Of a stretch of 64,000 bases of DNA, positions 1 to 9,365 are shown one piece after another. The notes beneath the pieces are model-generated. The model saw only the letters and a list, made by a program, of their open reading frames with translations. It was not told the origin of the DNA and searched no databases. Numbering within the stretch: position 1 is the first letter of the stretch; each line of letters begins with the position of its first letter. A program made the position numbers and the translations under genes. Source of the DNA: Deinococcus aquatilis DSM 23025 (GTDB lineage Bacteria > Deinococcota > Deinococci > Deinococcales > Deinococcaceae); assembly GCF_000378445.1 (NCBI RefSeq), contig NZ_KB899697.1:112451-176450 (forward strand), given 5' to 3'.

Positions 1-1440
1 ATCCTGCCGGAAGGCGCACTGCAACTGATCTGCGGCTCTACCGGCGACATTTTCGACCATCTGGAAGAGCAGGACACCGTGACCTTCACCGGGTCGGCGG
101 CCACCGCCAGCAAACTGAAAGTTCACCCGAATATCGTGCGGCGCGGCGTGCCCTTCAATACCGAGGCTGACAGCCTGAACTGCATCGTGCTGGGCGAAAC
201 CGTGACGCCAGACGCGCCGGAATTTGGCCTGTTCGTGCGCGAGGTGGTCAACGAGATGACCAGCAAAGCGGGCCAGAAATGCACCGCCATCCGCCGCGTG
301 ATCGTGCCGGAAAACCGGGTGGAAGACGTGGCGGCGGCCATCCGTGAACGCCTGAGCACCATCACGATGGGCGACCCCTCGCGGGAAGACGTGCGAATGG
401 GGCCACTGGTCGGCACCTCGCAGCGAGACGATGTGGCGGGCGTGCTGGCGCGGCTGAGTGCCGAAGGTGAGGTACTGGTGGGCGGCGGCCAGCAGGCAGA
501 ACTCTTGGGCGGAGATTGGGAAGCGGGCGCATTCCTGGCCCCAGCCCTGCTGCTGGCCCGCGACCCGCTGAACGCCCACGCCGCGCACGAGCTGGAGGCG
601 TTCGGCCCGGTGGCGACCCTGATGCCCTACACCGGGCTGGACATGGCCGCCGAACTCGCCCGCATGGGGCGCGGCAGCCTCGCAGGAAGCATCGTGACGC
701 ATGACCGCGACGAGGCCCGCGAGCTGTTTTTCGGCATGGCGTCGGCACACGGGCGGATTCTGGTCCTCAACCGAGACGACGCGAAGGAGTCAACCGGGCA
801 CGGCTCGCCGCTGCCCCAGCTCAAGCACGGCGGCCCCGGACGGGCAGGCGGCGGCGAGGAGCTGGGCGGTCTGCGGGCCATCAAGCACTACCTTCAGCGC
901 ACGGCCCTGCAAGCCGACCCCACCACCATGACCGCCATCACGGGTGAATATGTTCGCGGCGCGGCGGTGCGTGAGGACGTGGTTCACCCCTTCCGCAAGA
1001 ATTTCGAGCAGTTGCAGGTCGGAGACAGCCTGCTGACCCCCCGCCGCACCGTCACCGAGGCCGACGTGAGCGCCTTCGCGGGCCTGTCGGGAGACCGCTT
1101 CTATGCCCACACCGACGATATCGCGGCGCAGGACAGCCTCTTTGGAAAACGGGTGGCGCACGGTTACTTTGTGTTGAGTGCAGCGGCGGGCCTGTTCGTT
1201 GATCCGGGTGTGGGACCAGTACTGGCAAATTATGGTCTGGAGAATCTGCGATTTACCGAGCCAGTGGGCTTTGGCGACACCATCCGCGCCCGCCTGACCG
1301 TGCAGAGCAAGACCGCCAAGGAAGCGAAGGAAGGCGAAACCCCTACCGGAGTGGTGAAATGGCATGTGGACGTGACCAACCAGAATGACGTGCTGGTGGC
1401 GACGTACAGCATTCTGACGCTGGTGGCGAGAGGGCAGTAA
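1..1440 (+). CDS. paaZ: PaaZ, bifunctional oxepin-CoA hydrolase / semialdehyde dehydrogenase, 3' part
   Basis: The 5' end lies outside the window and the frame is open from base 1. PaaZ opens the oxepin-CoA ring and oxidises the resulting semialdehyde in aerobic phenylacetate degradation. The first part is the C-terminal half of an aldehyde dehydrogenase domain, with the catalytic cysteine in GQKCTA (bases about 262-279). After a linker, a MaoC-like hot-dog hydratase domain follows from about base 990, with GDRFYAHTD and RVAHGYF active-site motifs. The two domains in this order are diagnostic for PaaZ. A bidirectional terminator follows at 1473-1507. Other paa genes are presumably to the left; paaK lies 22 kb to the right in another operon. 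Confidence 0.93.
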   Translation: MLPEGALQLICGSTGDIFDHLEEQDTVTFTGSAATASKLKVHPNIVRRGVPFNTEADSLNCIVLGETVTPDAPEFGLFVREVVNEMTSKAGQKCTAIRRVIVPENRVEDVAAAIRERLSTITMGDPSREDVRMGPLVGTSQRDDVAGVLARLSAEGEVLVGGGQQAELLGGDWEAGAFLAPALLLARDPLNAHAAHELEAFGPVATLMPYTGLDMAAELARMGRGSLAGSIVTHDRDEARELFFGMASAHGRILVLNRDDAKESTGHGSPLPQLKHGGPGRAGGGEELGGLRAIKHYLQRTALQADPTTMTAITGEYVRGAAVREDVVHPFRKNFEQLQVGDSLLTPRRTVTEADVSAFAGLSGDRFYAHTDDIAAQDSLFGKRVAHGYFVLSAAAGLFVDPGVGPVLANYGLENLRFTEPVGFGDTIRARLTVQSKTAKEAKEGETPTGVVKWHVDVTNQNDVLVATYSILTLVARGQ

Positions 1441-1467
1441 GTGGTGAGTGGGCAGTGGTGAGTGGGA
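1441..1467. repeat. Two tandem copies of a 14-bp GTGGTGAGTGG unit
   Basis: GTGGTGAGTGGGCA is followed at once by GTGGTGAGTGGGAA, right after the paaZ stop codon. The same unit, in inverse orientation and again doubled, lies at 53496-53530 between two ABC transporter genes. Confidence 0.7.
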
Positions 1468-1472
1468 AAAGC

Positions 1473-1507
1473 AAAAACAGCCGGGGCGAGTGCTTCCGGC
1501 TGTTTTT
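1473..1507. terminator. Bidirectional intrinsic terminator
   Basis: Arms 1473-1484 (AAAAACAGCCGG) and 1496-1507 (CCGGCTGTTTTT) pair perfectly over 12 bp around an 11-nt loop. U-rich runs follow on both strands. It separates convergent paaZ (plus) and the SRPBCC gene (minus). Confidence 0.85.
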
Positions 1508-1527
1508 ATCTTTTGTCGTGTGGGTTC

Positions 1528-2037
1528 TTAGCCTGCTGCCAGATGCGCTTCCAGTTGGGCGAAAGTGCCCCCGAAGCCCTGCTCTATGTTGGCCCGGAAA
1601 CCGTCAAACATGGCCTGTTCTTCGGGGGTGGCGTCCAGCGGTGCGCCCTGCAGGGTCAGGCGGGTCTGGCCGTTTTCTTCGGTGAGGGTCAGGGTGGTCA
1701 TGACCTGAAGCGGCCAGTGTTCGGAGAAGGGCGCACGCACGATCTGGCCCTCGGCATCGGCAAAAGCGCTGATAAACACGATGCGCGACGGGGGTTGCAG
1801 TTCGCGGAAGATCAGCAGGGCACGCATCACGCCGCCACCCGGCGCGGTCTGCTCGTAAAAAAAGCTTCCGCCGGGGCGAATGTCGGCACTCACGACGCGC
1901 AGGGGCACGCCGGGAGAACCCCACCAGCGGGCCAGATGGTCGGCATCCGTCCACGCCTGAAAAACCAGTTCACGGGGCGCGTTGAACAGGCGGCTCAAGG
2001 CCAGCTCGGGGTGAGCAGTTTCGGTGGGCATCGTCAT
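1528..2037 (-). CDS. SRPBCC-fold protein, AHSA1-like
   Basis: A 169-residue protein of the START/SRPBCC superfamily, AHSA1-like branch. The family signature is seen near the N-terminus (RLFNAPRELVFQAWTDADHLARWW pattern, residues about 16-39, split here as SRLFNAPREL and VFQAWTD), followed by a PGGSFFYE hairpin and a C-terminal helix. These proteins form a hydrophobic cavity; the ligand is not predictable. The gene overlaps the stop of the upstream ArsR gene by 4 bp, so the pair is translated together. ArsR plus AHSA1-like gene is a common bacterial pairing in which the ArsR protein controls the operon. Confidence 0.85.
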   Translation of the reverse strand: MTMPTETAHPELALSRLFNAPRELVFQAWTDADHLARWWGSPGVPLRVVSADIRPGGSFFYEQTAPGGGVMRALLIFRELQPPSRIVFISAFADAEGQIVRAPFSEHWPLQVMTTLTLTEENGQTRLTLQGAPLDATPEEQAMFDGFRANIEQGFGGTFAQLEAHLAAG

Positions 2038-2381
2038 AGGTCTTCTCCTTGCTGCTGGGCCGACATCTCGGCCAGATGTGCTTCCAGACGGTCAAGCCGC
2101 CCAGTCCAGAGGCTTTGGAAGGTGGACGCCCAGTCATTAATAGGCTTCAGCGCCGCCGCATTCAGCGAATACAGTCGCTGCTGGCCCACACCCCTAACCT
2201 GCACCAGTTCCACTTCTTTCAATACGCGCAGATGCTTGGAAACGGCGGGCTGACGCAGTTCCAGGCGTTCGGCCAGATCGTTGACCGACAATTCGCTCCC
2301 TGCCAACAGGGTCAAAATCTGGCGGCGTTGCACCTCAGCCACGGCGTTAAAAACATCCGAGGTGGTGGGTGAGCGGGCCAT
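2034..2381 (-). CDS. ArsR-family winged-helix repressor
   Basis: A 115-residue ArsR/SmtB-type regulator: helix-turn-helix in ELRQPAVSKHLRVLKEVELV (residues about 46-65) and the typical VQVRGVGQQRLYSLN wing. No metal-binding CxC pair is visible, as in the metal-independent branch that travels with SRPBCC genes. I start at the ATG at 2381 because a TATAAT box ends 6 nt before it, so the message is probably leaderless. Reading further upstream would translate through a palindromic operator. It probably represses itself and the SRPBCC gene. Confidence 0.85.
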   Translation of the reverse strand: MARSPTTSDVFNAVAEVQRRQILTLLAGSELSVNDLAERLELRQPAVSKHLRVLKEVELVQVRGVGQQRLYSLNAAALKPINDWASTFQSLWTGRLDRLEAHLAEMSAQQQGEDL

Positions 2382-2387
2382 GCAGCT

Positions 2388-2417
2388 ATTATATTCCCAT
2401 ATCGGAATATAAATCAA
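2388..2417 (-). promoter_or_regulatory. Leaderless promoter containing a palindromic ArsR operator
   Basis: Read on the minus strand: TTGATT (2417-2412), 18-bp spacer, TATAAT (2393-2388), then 6 nt to the ATG. Between and over these lies a perfect inverted repeat: TTATATTCC (2389-2397), 6-bp spacer, GGAATATAA (2404-2412). A dimer bound here would cover the core promoter. Confidence 0.75.
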
Positions 2418-2438
2418 GATTGAACTGGGCGACTCGCC

Positions 2439-3644
2439 TCAGACTTTTTCCCGTCGGCCTGAATTGTGTTCTGTTCGGTGGCCCAATTGGGTTTCCCAGA
2501 GAGCCACCAACACCAATACCGCTGTCACCATCAGGCCCAGCAGCACAGGCGACAGCAACGTCGCCAACCAGAACCCCAGCGTCAGAGCCGCCATGCCCGC
2601 CACATGGGTGACAGGAATATGACCAGTGATGACCCGTTTGAACAACAGGTTGCCCAGCAAAAACAGCAGCGGGCCTCCCAGCACAGCCAGCGCCGTTTTG
2701 AGATCAGTGTGACCACTGGGATGGGCCAATATGAATTCGTCGCCCACCGCTGTCAGGACGATGCCAGCCACGATGGTCAGATGAATGAAGGTATAGGCCA
2801 CGCGGGCAATTCGGCCCGGATCGTCCGAATGACTGATGCTCTGTGCGCCTGCCTCGGCATTGGCGACAAAATAAATCCACCACAGGGCCACGCTACCGGC
2901 AAACGTGACCGCCAGAGCAGCAAAACTCAGGGGTGTCCAGTCCAGTTCGGCAAAGGTGGCTCCCGTGACCAGAATGCTTTCGCCCAGCGCGATGATGATG
3001 AACAGGCCAGCCCGTTCGGACATATGTTGGCCGCTGATACTCCAGTCGTGCGTGGTGCTGCGGCCCAGACCAAGAGTCCAGTAGCCCTGAGTCGGCCCGG
3101 CGTAATCGATGAACAGTGCCAGCGCCCACAACGCCAGCCGCGCCTCTCCGTGCGCCACACCGCCTGCCAGCCACAGCAGGCCGCCCAGAATCAGCCAACA
3201 GAGAATCCGCGAAAAATTCTGCCGCTGATGACTGTTCCACATGGCCCACAGCGCAAAGGCGGTTCGGCCCACCTGCATGGCGACGTAAGCGCCCGCAAAG
3301 GCCAGACCGCGTGAGCCGAATGCCTCGGGCACGGAGGCCGCCAGCACCACACCAAACAGCATCAGAACAATCAACATCAGGCGCACAGGCCGCGTATCCG
3401 GATTGAGCCAGTTGGTGGCCCAGGAGGTATAGACCCACACCCACCAGACCGCCATCACCAGCATTGCCGTCTGCAGGAGGCCAAGCACCGTGAAATGCTC
3501 CAACAGATAATGCGAAATCTGGGTGATCGCAAAAACAAACACCAGATCGAAGAAAAGTTCCAGGGTAGAAACTCGGCCATCCTCTTCTTTGTCGCGCCGC
3601 CGCATCAAAGGTGTCAGGATTTCTGTTACGGAAAGGCTCATCCG
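2439..3644 (-). CDS. LtrA-like (low temperature requirement A) membrane protein
   Basis: About 400 residues with roughly ten to twelve hydrophobic segments. The family signature RVSTLELFFDLVFVFAITQ is seen close to the N-terminus (split: RVSTLELFFD and LVFVFAITQ), preceded by the RRRDKEEDG motif. Despite the name the function of LtrA proteins is not established. The start is uncertain: in-frame starts also exist at 3686 (ATG) and 3734 (GTG), but the stretch before 3644 does not look like protein. It stands alone and is followed by the divergently read 3769 gene upstream. Confidence 0.8.
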   Translation of the reverse strand, partial: RMSLSVTEILTPLMRRRDKEEDGRVSTLELFFDLVFVFAITQISHYLLEHFTVLGLLQTAMLVMAVWWVWVYTSWATNWLNPDTRPVRLMLIVLMLFGVVLAASVPEAFGSRGLAFAGAYVAMQVGRTAFALWAMWNSHQRQNFSRILCWLILGGLLWLAGGVAHGEARLALWALALFIDYAGPTQGYWTLGLGRSTTHDWSISGQHMSERAGLFIIIALGESILVTGATFAELDWTPLSFAALAVTFAGSVALWWIYFVANAEAGAQSISHSDDPGRIARVAYTFIHLTIVAGIVLTAVGDEFILAHPSGHTDLKTALAVLGGPLLFLLGNLLFKRVITGHIPVTHVAGMAALTLGFWLATLLSPVLLGLMVTAVLVLVALWETQLGHRTEHNSGRREKV

Positions 3645-3768
3645 ACCAGAATGAAACCCAGCGGTCAGAAAAGCAAGAATATCCATATGGCACGGCCCTG
3701 ACAGGTCAGAATAGGGTCCTATACGTTTCAGCACCTTAAGGTTAGCTACGGCATCATGAATCCTGAAT

Positions 3769-4149
3769 GTGAAGCGTTACCTACAATCCATGCTTCCTTC
3801 TTTCGGGCAAGCTGGACTGGTGCCTTCTCCCCTCCCAAGCCGGATTGATTCCGATGCGCCGCTGCTGCGGGCACTGGCTGGCTATGGTCTAAGCGGCACC
3901 GTACCGCACACCACACAGGACCTGGGTGAATGTGTTCGGCCCTTTCTGCCCCTTCTGTTTACACTGGCCGACCGAGCAGGGGTTGCAGACCGTGAAGCTG
4001 TGGTCGCAGCCATGCTGAAAGACGTGCAACAGTGGTGTCACTGCTGGGAATCGAGTGGACTTCCCGCCCGCGTCTGGGTGATCGGCGTCGCTCAGAGACA
4101 TCTACAGCAGAGGCAGTTGAAACGGCCAGCCGAGATGCAGCAGCACTGA
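3769..4149 (+). CDS. Hypothetical protein resembling sigma-70 region 2; possible gene remnant
   Basis: 126 residues from a GTG codon. The stretch from about residue 55 to 115 (RPFLPLLFTLADRAG ... RVWVIGVAQRHLQQR) follows the pattern of region 2 of ECF sigma factors, where a helix ending in a (R)xWLxxIAxxxL motif is typical. Region 4 is absent. After the stop, other frames stay open in pieces to about 4317, including a short acidic ending (DLTIFPDISDDA) in another frame. This suggests either a short stand-alone protein or a frame-shifted relic. No clear ribosome-binding site is seen. The resemblance was judged by eye. Confidence 0.4.
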   Translation: MKRYLQSMLPSFGQAGLVPSPLPSRIDSDAPLLRALAGYGLSGTVPHTTQDLGECVRPFLPLLFTLADRAGVADREAVVAAMLKDVQQWCHCWESSGLPARVWVIGVAQRHLQQRQLKRPAEMQQH

Positions 4150-4349
4150 CTCCATACGTGGGCAGACCCGTCCTGCTCGGCCAATCTGTACCTCTTCTCG
4201 CGTCGGAGGGGAACAGTTTTGAAGAGGGGGCGTCGTGCCAGCAGAGGTCATGGGCCTGAGCCACGATCTGTCCTTACCAGACCTGACAATCTTCCCTGAC
4301 ATCAGCGACGATGCATGACCAACAGAACGCTGCGGTCAGGGTGCCGCAC

Positions 4350-5237
4350 TCAGAGGGCGACCAGCACGGCAGCCGACCGGGCCGCTGCCTCTGCATGATC
4401 GCGCTGCTGCACCACGCCGCCGGGCAAGGCTCTGGTCAGCAGCGCAGGAAACAGCGGACTGACGCGCAGTGCCCCGCCCGTGAGCGTGACGGGCAAAGGC
4501 CCCACCTGCGCCCGCACCCGCCGTGCCAGTTCCGCCAGAGCCGCTGCCGAGTCGTGCAGAATCGCCAGAGCTCCGGCATCTCCGGCATCGGCGGCGCGGC
4601 CCACGGCGGGAGCGAGGCGAGCAATGGCCGACGCGCCAGGAGTGCCGTAGGCAAAGGCCCGCAGGCTGTTCCAGTCCAGACCGCCCGTGATGGTCGCTAC
4701 TTCTCGGGCCAGCACAGAATCAGGGGGGTGGCCCAGGTCCAGCGCGTCGGTCAGCAGGCGCAGGGCCGCCCGGCCAATGCTGAAGCCGCCGCCCTCGTCG
4801 CCCAGCAGGAAACCGCGCCCGCCTGCCCGCACCACGCTGCCACTGGCAGCCACGTAATAGGCGATGCTGCCCGTGCCCGCATACACCAGAATTCCGGCAC
4901 CGGGTCGCAGGTGGGCGCGGTAGGCCAGATCGAGGTCGCCTTCCAGTCCGACCCGCTCGGGGGCCAGCTTCAGGGCGGCGGCCAACAACCCCTTGACTTC
5001 TGCGGCGCGGGCTGAACCTGCGCTCAGTCCAGGCATTCCGGCATGCAGGGCATCGGGGCGGCCCGGCAGGGCTGCGGCCAGGGCTGCCAGGTTCGCCGCT
5101 CCCACTGCCGAAGACAGCAGGGCAGACGTCAGCGGCGGCGTGATGCCCGAAGCCACCGTGACGCCGCCGCGCACCAATGCCCATTTTGTGCCGCTGCCAC
5201 CAGCATCCAGGCCCAGCAACAGGGGCGAGCGCGTCAA
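4350..5237 (-). CDS. BadF/BadG/BcrA-type amino-sugar kinase, probably MurK-like (MurNAc/GlcNAc kinase)
   Basis: 295 residues of the ASKHA kinase fold: phosphate-1 motif GLDAGGSGTKWAL at residues 9-21, phosphate-2 motif GTGSIAYY, and GDEGGGFSIGR, all typical of the BadF/N-acetylglucosamine kinase family. In Clostridium a kinase of this family (MurK) phosphorylates MurNAc and GlcNAc. Here the gene is last in the minus-strand arm of a unit whose plus-strand arm encodes MurQ, which needs MurNAc-6-phosphate, so MurNAc kinase is the natural role (inference). The start is a TTG with a weak GGTGA element before it. GlcNAc kinase is the main alternative. Confidence 0.8.
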   Translation of the reverse strand: MTRSPLLLGLDAGGSGTKWALVRGGVTVASGITPPLTSALLSSAVGAANLAALAAALPGRPDALHAGMPGLSAGSARAAEVKGLLAAALKLAPERVGLEGDLDLAYRAHLRPGAGILVYAGTGSIAYYVAASGSVVRAGGRGFLLGDEGGGFSIGRAALRLLTDALDLGHPPDSVLAREVATITGGLDWNSLRAFAYGTPGASAIARLAPAVGRAADAGDAGALAILHDSAAALAELARRVRAQVGPLPVTLTGGALRVSPLFPALLTRALPGGVVQQRDHAEAAARSAAVLVAL

Positions 5238-5300
5238 GACGTCACCAGGGCAGTTGTGAGGAAGGACATTTGAGATGCAGTGTAAGCCAAGAAACGCCTG

Positions 5301-6401
5301 CTAGCGGCTCTGCGTGTCGGCAGCATCCCGCAGCGCGTCGCCAAAAAAGTTGAAGGCCAGCACCGACAGGAAAATCAGCAGGCCCGGAGCCAGCAGCCAG
5401 GGCCGCCCCGCCAGCGTCTCGAAGTTGTTGGCTTCCTTGAGCAGGAGTCCCCAACTGGTCATCGGTTCCTTGATGCCCACACCCAGAAAAGACAGTGTGC
5501 TTTCTCCGATGATGTATCCCGGCAGGGCCAGGGTGGCCGACACGATCAGGAAGGAGCTGAGGTTGGGAATGACGTGGCGCAGGATGACGCGCAGATCGCG
5601 TACGCCGAGCGCCTGAGCCGCCGCCACATATTCCAGTTGCCGCGCCGCCAGCACCTGCCCACGCACCACCCGCGCCACACTGGCCCAGCCGATCAGGGCC
5701 AAGACCGCCACGATGCCCGCATACACCCACGTAGACGGCCAGCGGGCCGGAACCAGCACACTGATGGCGAGCAGGATGGGCAGGCGCGGAAAGCTGAGCA
5801 GCACCTCAACGACCCGCTGAATCATGTTGTCGGTGCGGCCCCCGTAATACCCGCTGAGGCCGCCCATGATCACACCGATGCCGAAGGAGATCAGCACGCC
5901 CAGCACGCCCACCGTCAGGCTGACCTGTCCGCCCACCAGCATCCGCGACAGCAGATCGCGGCCCAGCAGATCGGTGCCGAGGGGAAAGAAATACTGACCT
6001 TCAGGCACGCCGAACAGGTGGACGCTGCCGGGAATGCCCAGCATCCGGTAGGACTCGCCGCGCACGAACAGGCCGATATATACGGGGTTTTCCCGGTCAA
6101 CAACATTGGTTCGGGCAAAGGTCACGGGGTCGCGGCCCTGCTTGACGCCGTAGACGAAGGGCCGGGACAGCTTGCCTTTATGCACGATATGAACGGCCTG
6201 CGGGGCCTGATAACTGAAGGCTTCGTGCTGTGTCGTGACCGAGTACGGCGCGAGAAACGGTGAAAACAGCGTCACGAGGTACAGAATCAGCAGCATCCAG
6301 CCGCCCAGAACCCCGAGTTTGGATTTGCGGTAGCGCCGCCAGGCCAACGCCAGGGGCGAAGGCACCCGCGCCACTTCAGGAGGAGCAACAACCGCCGTCA
6401 T
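5301..6401 (-). CDS. Oligopeptide-type ABC transporter permease (DppC/OppC-like)
   Basis: 366 residues. The N-terminal RRYRKSKLGVLGG segment and first membrane helix, a long periplasmic loop, and the BPD_transp_1 domain with the EAA-like motif (QALGVRDLRVILRHVIPN) identify the OppC subunit. The ATG at 6401 is chosen because GGAAGGGG precedes it by 5 nt. It follows the OppB-like gene and precedes the kinase gene. Cargo is probably a muropeptide or MurNAc-peptide (from context). No opp-type ATPase gene is present in this cluster, so ATPases must come from elsewhere. Confidence 0.88.
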   Translation of the reverse strand: MTAVVAPPEVARVPSPLALAWRRYRKSKLGVLGGWMLLILYLVTLFSPFLAPYSVTTQHEAFSYQAPQAVHIVHKGKLSRPFVYGVKQGRDPVTFARTNVVDRENPVYIGLFVRGESYRMLGIPGSVHLFGVPEGQYFFPLGTDLLGRDLLSRMLVGGQVSLTVGVLGVLISFGIGVIMGGLSGYYGGRTDNMIQRVVEVLLSFPRLPILLAISVLVPARWPSTWVYAGIVAVLALIGWASVARVVRGQVLAARQLEYVAAAQALGVRDLRVILRHVIPNLSSFLIVSATLALPGYIIGESTLSFLGVGIKEPMTSWGLLLKEANNFETLAGRPWLLAPGLLIFLSVLAFNFFGDALRDAADTQSR

Positions 6402-6492
6402 GGCCGCCCCTTCCACATTCCACGGTCCACGTTCAACTCAGGTCTGTTCCGGTCCCTTCCCGCATCACACATCACACACCCCACAACAGACA

Positions 6493-7464
6493 TCACGAGT
6501 ACCTCACCCGTGGATCAGACCACGCCAGCAGCAGATCGGACAGCAGATTGCCCAGCAGCAGCAGCACGGCGCTCATCATCAGCAGGGTCAGGGCCATGTA
6601 TTGATCCTTGTTCAGCAGGCTGGTATACAGCATCGGGCCGATGGTGGGGAGGTTCAGCACGATGCTGGCAACGATGGTGCCGCTGATCAGGGCAGGCAAA
6701 CTCAGACCCGCGAGGCTGATCATGGGGTTGATGGCGTTGCGAACCGCGTGCCGCCAGATGACCTTTTGCTGCGGCAAGCCTTTGGCTTTGGCGGTACGCA
6801 CGTAATCCTGCGTCAGCACGTCCAGCATGGAGGCCCGCATCTGACGCATCAGGCCCGCCACGCCCTCCAGCCCGATGGCAATGACCGGAATCCACAGGTG
6901 ATTCAGCAGATCCAGAATTTTGGGCCAGGACCAGGGCGCATCTATGTACTGCGAACTCAGGATGCCGCCCACGTTGGTGCCGCCCAGACTGAGCACCAGC
7001 GCCACCAGCAACAGCGAGGCCAGAAAGTCGGGAATCGCCAGTCCGACGTAGCCCAGGAAGTTGGCAATCTGTGCGCCGAGGCCGTTGCGATTAAAGGCCG
7101 TATAGATGCCCAGCGGCACGGCCACCAGCCAGCTGACCAGCAAGGTCAGGCCCGAAATCAGCACTGTCCAGCCCAGCAGTTCTCCGATCACACTGGTCAC
7201 GGGGCGGTTCTGAAAGAAGGAGTAGCCGAAGTCGAAGCGCGAAACCACGCCCCACAGCCAGCGCCCATACTGCACGATGGCGGGCTGATCGAGGCCGAGT
7301 TGCCGCCGGATCGCGTCTGCCGTTTCGCGGGTAAAACGCGGGTCTTCAAGGTACTGGTCGGTAAAGTTGCCGGGTTGCAGCTTGATCACGGCAAAGCACA
7401 CCACGCTGATGATCAGGATGGTGGGGATCATGCCGAGCAGGCGGCGAAGCGTGTAGGTCAGCAT
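6493..7464 (-). CDS. Oligopeptide-type ABC transporter permease (DppB/OppB-like)
   Basis: 323 residues. It starts with the family hallmark YTLRRLLGMIPTILIISVV and has the AxxxGLPxxKVIWRHAVRNA loop that contacts the ATPase. Six membrane segments are evident. Inner membrane partner of the OppC-like protein at 5301-6401. It lies downstream of the substrate-binding protein gene, from which it is separated by a 158-bp gap holding a strong hairpin (7551-7608). The gap to the next gene, 92 bp, contains short CACA-rich repeats only. Confidence 0.88.
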   Translation of the reverse strand: MLTYTLRRLLGMIPTILIISVVCFAVIKLQPGNFTDQYLEDPRFTRETADAIRRQLGLDQPAIVQYGRWLWGVVSRFDFGYSFFQNRPVTSVIGELLGWTVLISGLTLLVSWLVAVPLGIYTAFNRNGLGAQIANFLGYVGLAIPDFLASLLLVALVLSLGGTNVGGILSSQYIDAPWSWPKILDLLNHLWIPVIAIGLEGVAGLMRQMRASMLDVLTQDYVRTAKAKGLPQQKVIWRHAVRNAINPMISLAGLSLPALISGTIVASIVLNLPTIGPMLYTSLLNKDQYMALTLLMMSAVLLLLGNLLSDLLLAWSDPRVRYS

Positions 7465-7550
7465 ATCGGCAGGTGGAACATGGGATGTGAGCTGTAGAAG
7501 GGAATGTCAAAAGGCATGGAGCGGGCCTCCTCGTGAAGGTGGGTCAGCAG

Positions 7551-7608
7551 TTGGGGCGCGTAGGCTGGTTGGGCGTTGTTCTGCCCATCCATACGCCACG
7601 CGCCCCAA
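7551..7608 (-). terminator. Stable hairpin between binding-protein and permease genes (attenuator)
   Basis: Outer arms TTGGGGCGCGT (7551-7561) and ACGCGCCCCAA (7598-7608) pair perfectly; an inner GGGC/GCCC stem lies between them. No U run follows. Such hairpins behind binding-protein genes usually stabilise that part of the message and lower permease expression. Confidence 0.6.
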
Positions 7609-7622
7609 ATCGACTGCCGGGG

Positions 7623-9365
7623 TTACTTCTGGTAGATCAGCGGGACGGGGTTATAGCCGGGGATCACGCCGAGGTTGTAGATGTAGTTGCCGAATTTATT
7701 GCTGACTGCGCCGATGTTCTCGGGCTTGGCAATGGGCGTGACTGGCAGATTCTGGGCAAAGATCAGCTGCCAGCGGGTGTAGAGCGCCTTGCGGGTAGAG
7801 CGGCTGGTGGTGGTGGCCGCGTCGTTGAAGATGCCGTAGATTTCTTTTTCCCACGGGAACATCTTGGCAAGGTTGGGAGTTCCGCCGTCTACAGCGGGTT
7901 GCAGCGTGCGGTGCCAGTAATACAGCGCTCCGCCGGGTTGCCAGATGGGTTTACGCAGCTCGGGGTCGGGCTGGTCGCCAAAGGCGTGCAGGATCATTTC
8001 CCAGTCGCCGCTCTGACCCGTAGACAGCAGCTTGCTGGACAGAATGCCCTTGAGGTTGACCTTCACGCCCGCCTTGGCGAAGTCGCTCTGGATGATGGCG
8101 GCCAACGCAGGGTACACGCTGGAATCGGTGCCGTAGGTCAGGTCGAATTCCAGATTCTTGCCGCCGGGCAGGTTGCGAACGCCGTCGCCGTTGGTGTCCT
8201 TGATGCCCAGGGCGTTCAGGGCCGTGCCCACCGCAGCAATATCGAACTTGCCCAATTGAGGCTTGGTGTTGGCGTACCAGTCTTTGTTGACCGGGGCCAC
8301 ACCGTGACCGGGCAGACTGGCAAGGCCGTTGTACACGGTATCGATAATGCGGTCACGGTTGAGGGCACCCTGCATGGCGCGGCGGAAGCGCACGTCGCTG
8401 AACAGCTTGGCGAGCGCGGCATCTTTGGCATCGAAGTTGTAGGCCACGAAAGGCGGGCTGCCGAACAGGGCGGTCGAGCGGAAGACCTTGAAGGCCGCGC
8501 CCGAGACTTCGCGCTGCTTGAGGTCGGGGAACTGCGCCCCCGTGACGTTGAGTTGATCCACGTTGCCCGCCAGAAACTGGGCCACCTGCGCCTGCGGATC
8601 GCGGATGACCAGGAATTCCACGGCATTCAGGTAGGGCAGCTTGGTGCCGTCGGCATCCACTTTCCAGTAGTTGGCGTTTTTGGTGAGAGCAACTTTCTGG
8701 CCCGCCGTGTAGCTAGTCAGCTTGAATGGCCCGGTGCCCACGATGTCGGCGGGGGCGGTGTTGCTGGGCCACACGTTGTTCACGGCTGCGCCCTTGACAT
8801 TGCCGAATTTATGCTGCGGCATGATGAAATACCGCTGCTGAAGCAGGAAAGCGGGCGCAGGCCGGGGCAATACGAACTGCACCGTGTAGGCGTCCACCTT
8901 CTTCATCTCCACCGGCTTGCCGTCCAGCTTGAAGTTGCCTGGATCGCCTGCCCGCGCCTCAGGGTTCATGATCAGGTTCTGGTAGGTGTAGATCACGTCG
9001 TCGGCGTTGAAGGCCTGGCCGTCACTCCACTTCACGTCACGCCGCAGCTTGAAGGTGTAGGTTTTACCGTCGCTGCTGACCGCTACGCTTTCGGCCAGTG
9101 CGGGTTCGAGCTTGTAGGTCGAGAGGTTGAATTCCATCAGGCCGTCGAAGAGCTGCTGGGCCACCAGACCGAGGTTGTTGTCGATCACGCCGTAATAATT
9201 CAGGCTCTGGGGGCTGTCACCGAGGGCCAGGGTGTAGGTGCCGCCTGCCTTGCCGTTGACGATTCCCAGGGAGCCGTAACCGGTCACTTTCTTGGGCGCG
9301 GCGAGGGCAGACCCGGCAAGGGCGAGCGTAATCAGAGCCAGCGCGGTAAAGGAACGTTTCAACAT
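7623..9365 (-). CDS. Oligopeptide-type ABC transporter substrate-binding protein
   Basis: 580 residues: signal peptide (KRSFTALALITLALAGSALA), then the SBP_bac_5 domain, with DVKWSDGQAFNADDVIYTY and similar family motifs. It resembles DppA/OppA/MppA proteins, which bind peptides or murein peptides. It is the first gene of the minus-strand arm of the muropeptide unit. Its promoter is predicted at about 9465-9488 (minus strand), where the GntR operator arm overlaps the -10. Muropeptide or MurNAc-containing ligand is inferred from the shared control region with murQ. Confidence 0.85.
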   Translation of the reverse strand: MLKRSFTALALITLALAGSALAAPKKVTGYGSLGIVNGKAGGTYTLALGDSPQSLNYYGVIDNNLGLVAQQLFDGLMEFNLSTYKLEPALAESVAVSSDGKTYTFKLRRDVKWSDGQAFNADDVIYTYQNLIMNPEARAGDPGNFKLDGKPVEMKKVDAYTVQFVLPRPAPAFLLQQRYFIMPQHKFGNVKGAAVNNVWPSNTAPADIVGTGPFKLTSYTAGQKVALTKNANYWKVDADGTKLPYLNAVEFLVIRDPQAQVAQFLAGNVDQLNVTGAQFPDLKQREVSGAAFKVFRSTALFGSPPFVAYNFDAKDAALAKLFSDVRFRRAMQGALNRDRIIDTVYNGLASLPGHGVAPVNKDWYANTKPQLGKFDIAAVGTALNALGIKDTNGDGVRNLPGGKNLEFDLTYGTDSSVYPALAAIIQSDFAKAGVKVNLKGILSSKLLSTGQSGDWEMILHAFGDQPDPELRKPIWQPGGALYYWHRTLQPAVDGGTPNLAKMFPWEKEIYGIFNDAATTTSRSTRKALYTRWQLIFAQNLPVTPIAKPENIGAVSNKFGNYIYNLGVIPGYNPVPLIYQK

